Origin: JACNKV01 sp964422145
GTDB taxonomy: Bacteria > Fidelibacterota > Marinisomatia > Marinisomatales > JACNKV01
Reading direction: 5' to 3'
Length of the DNA: 64,000 nt
NCBI GenBank assembly: GCA_964422145.1
Contig: CAYQZV010000010.1
Coordinates: forward strand, 1-64,000
Position numbers and translations under genes: made by a program. The stretch's first letter is position 1, and every line of letters starts with the position of its first letter. Shown here piece after piece: positions 63,854 through 64,000 of the stretch. Below the pieces are notes generated by a model, which worked only from the letters and a program-made list of their open reading frames with translations, ran no database searches and had not been told where the DNA came from.

Positions 63854-64000
63854 ATGAAATATCTAAGTGAATTAATCTTACAATTAGGAAAAGTAGATCG
63901 CAGATGGATCTTCCTGATTATTGCTCTTGTAGTATTATTGCCGTTGTTTTTCCCGATTGGGCTGCCTATCCGTCCAACGGATTCAACTCAAACCGCTTAT
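63854..64000 (+). CDS. Start of a further membrane or exported protein (cut by window end)
   Basis: Only the first 49 codons are present. ATG 63854 is six bases after CGGGGAG; ATG 63851 is also possible. The peptide has an amphipathic start (MKYLSELILQLGKVDRRW) and a strong hydrophobic helix (IFLIIALVVLLPLFFPIGLP), consistent with a membrane anchor. It continues the unknown cluster with a 3-base gap. Confidence 0.7.
   Translation, partial: MKYLSELILQLGKVDRRWIFLIIALVVLLPLFFPIGLPIRPTDSTQTAY

Overview
The window looks like a chromosomal segment from a Gram-negative bacterium of the FCB superphylum, most likely Candidatus Marinimicrobia (Neomarinimicrobiota, SAR406) or a close relative. Grounds: an outer-membrane assembly set (LptE, BamA-like and PorV-like barrels, TPR lipoprotein), a secreted protein with a C-terminal type IX-style sorting domain, acidic DxDxDG calcium-loop insertions in envelope proteins, and moderately AT-rich DNA. 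The phylum is inferred from gene content, not from a marker phylogeny. Genes are densely packed and mostly on the + strand, often with 4-base ATGA overlaps. No gene-free stretch exceeds about 300 bases. I saw no insertion sequence, prophage or CRISPR array.

Layout. 1-12 kb: tRNA-Gly, a UMF1-type transporter, a beta-barrel protein, a two-subunit CoA-transferase, a GAF/HD-GYP phosphodiesterase, two adjacent exported peptidases (M16 and C1B) and plsX. 12-20 kb: TPR lipoprotein, pyrK-pyrD, rlpA, a lipid kinase, an acyl-CoA thioesterase and acs. 20-33 kb: yecH and uvrB diverge; then galE, a sigma-54 activator, lptE, an MFS transporter, the selenocysteine genes selA-selB overlapping mutS, and a PorV-like barrel. 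33-45 kb: lepB, tRNA-Leu, acyl-CoA synthetase, gpsA, an AT-rich reverse-strand pair (beta-helix T9SS cargo and an apparent amidotransferase fragment), a thioesterase, a D-lactate/glycolate dehydrogenase fusion and a FecR-barrel protein. 45-52 kb: a short selenoprotein, three unknown genes, an M1 peptidase, a MORN-repeat lipoprotein, MscS, DUF423 and dut. 52-58 kb: CIRCE-groES-groEL, comEC, an RNase HII-YraN fusion and cdsA. 58.8 kb to the end: an uncharacterised cluster led by a GlmL/MutL-like ASKHA ATPase, followed by a barrel/KOW protein and several membrane proteins, running off the window.

Two points stand out. First, an unbroken 73-codon reading frame at 44902-45123 carries an in-frame TGA as codon 11 in a CxxU redox motif, with a stem-loop of the right size and spacing just downstream. 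It reads as a SelW/Rdx-type selenoprotein that ordinary gene calling would miss, and the same window supplies selA and selB to decode it. Second, the GlmL-like cluster at the right edge combines an ATPase, a soluble multi-domain protein with a Cys-rich CGCC motif and KOW-like end, and at least three membrane proteins. It looks like one membrane-linked system of unknown function.
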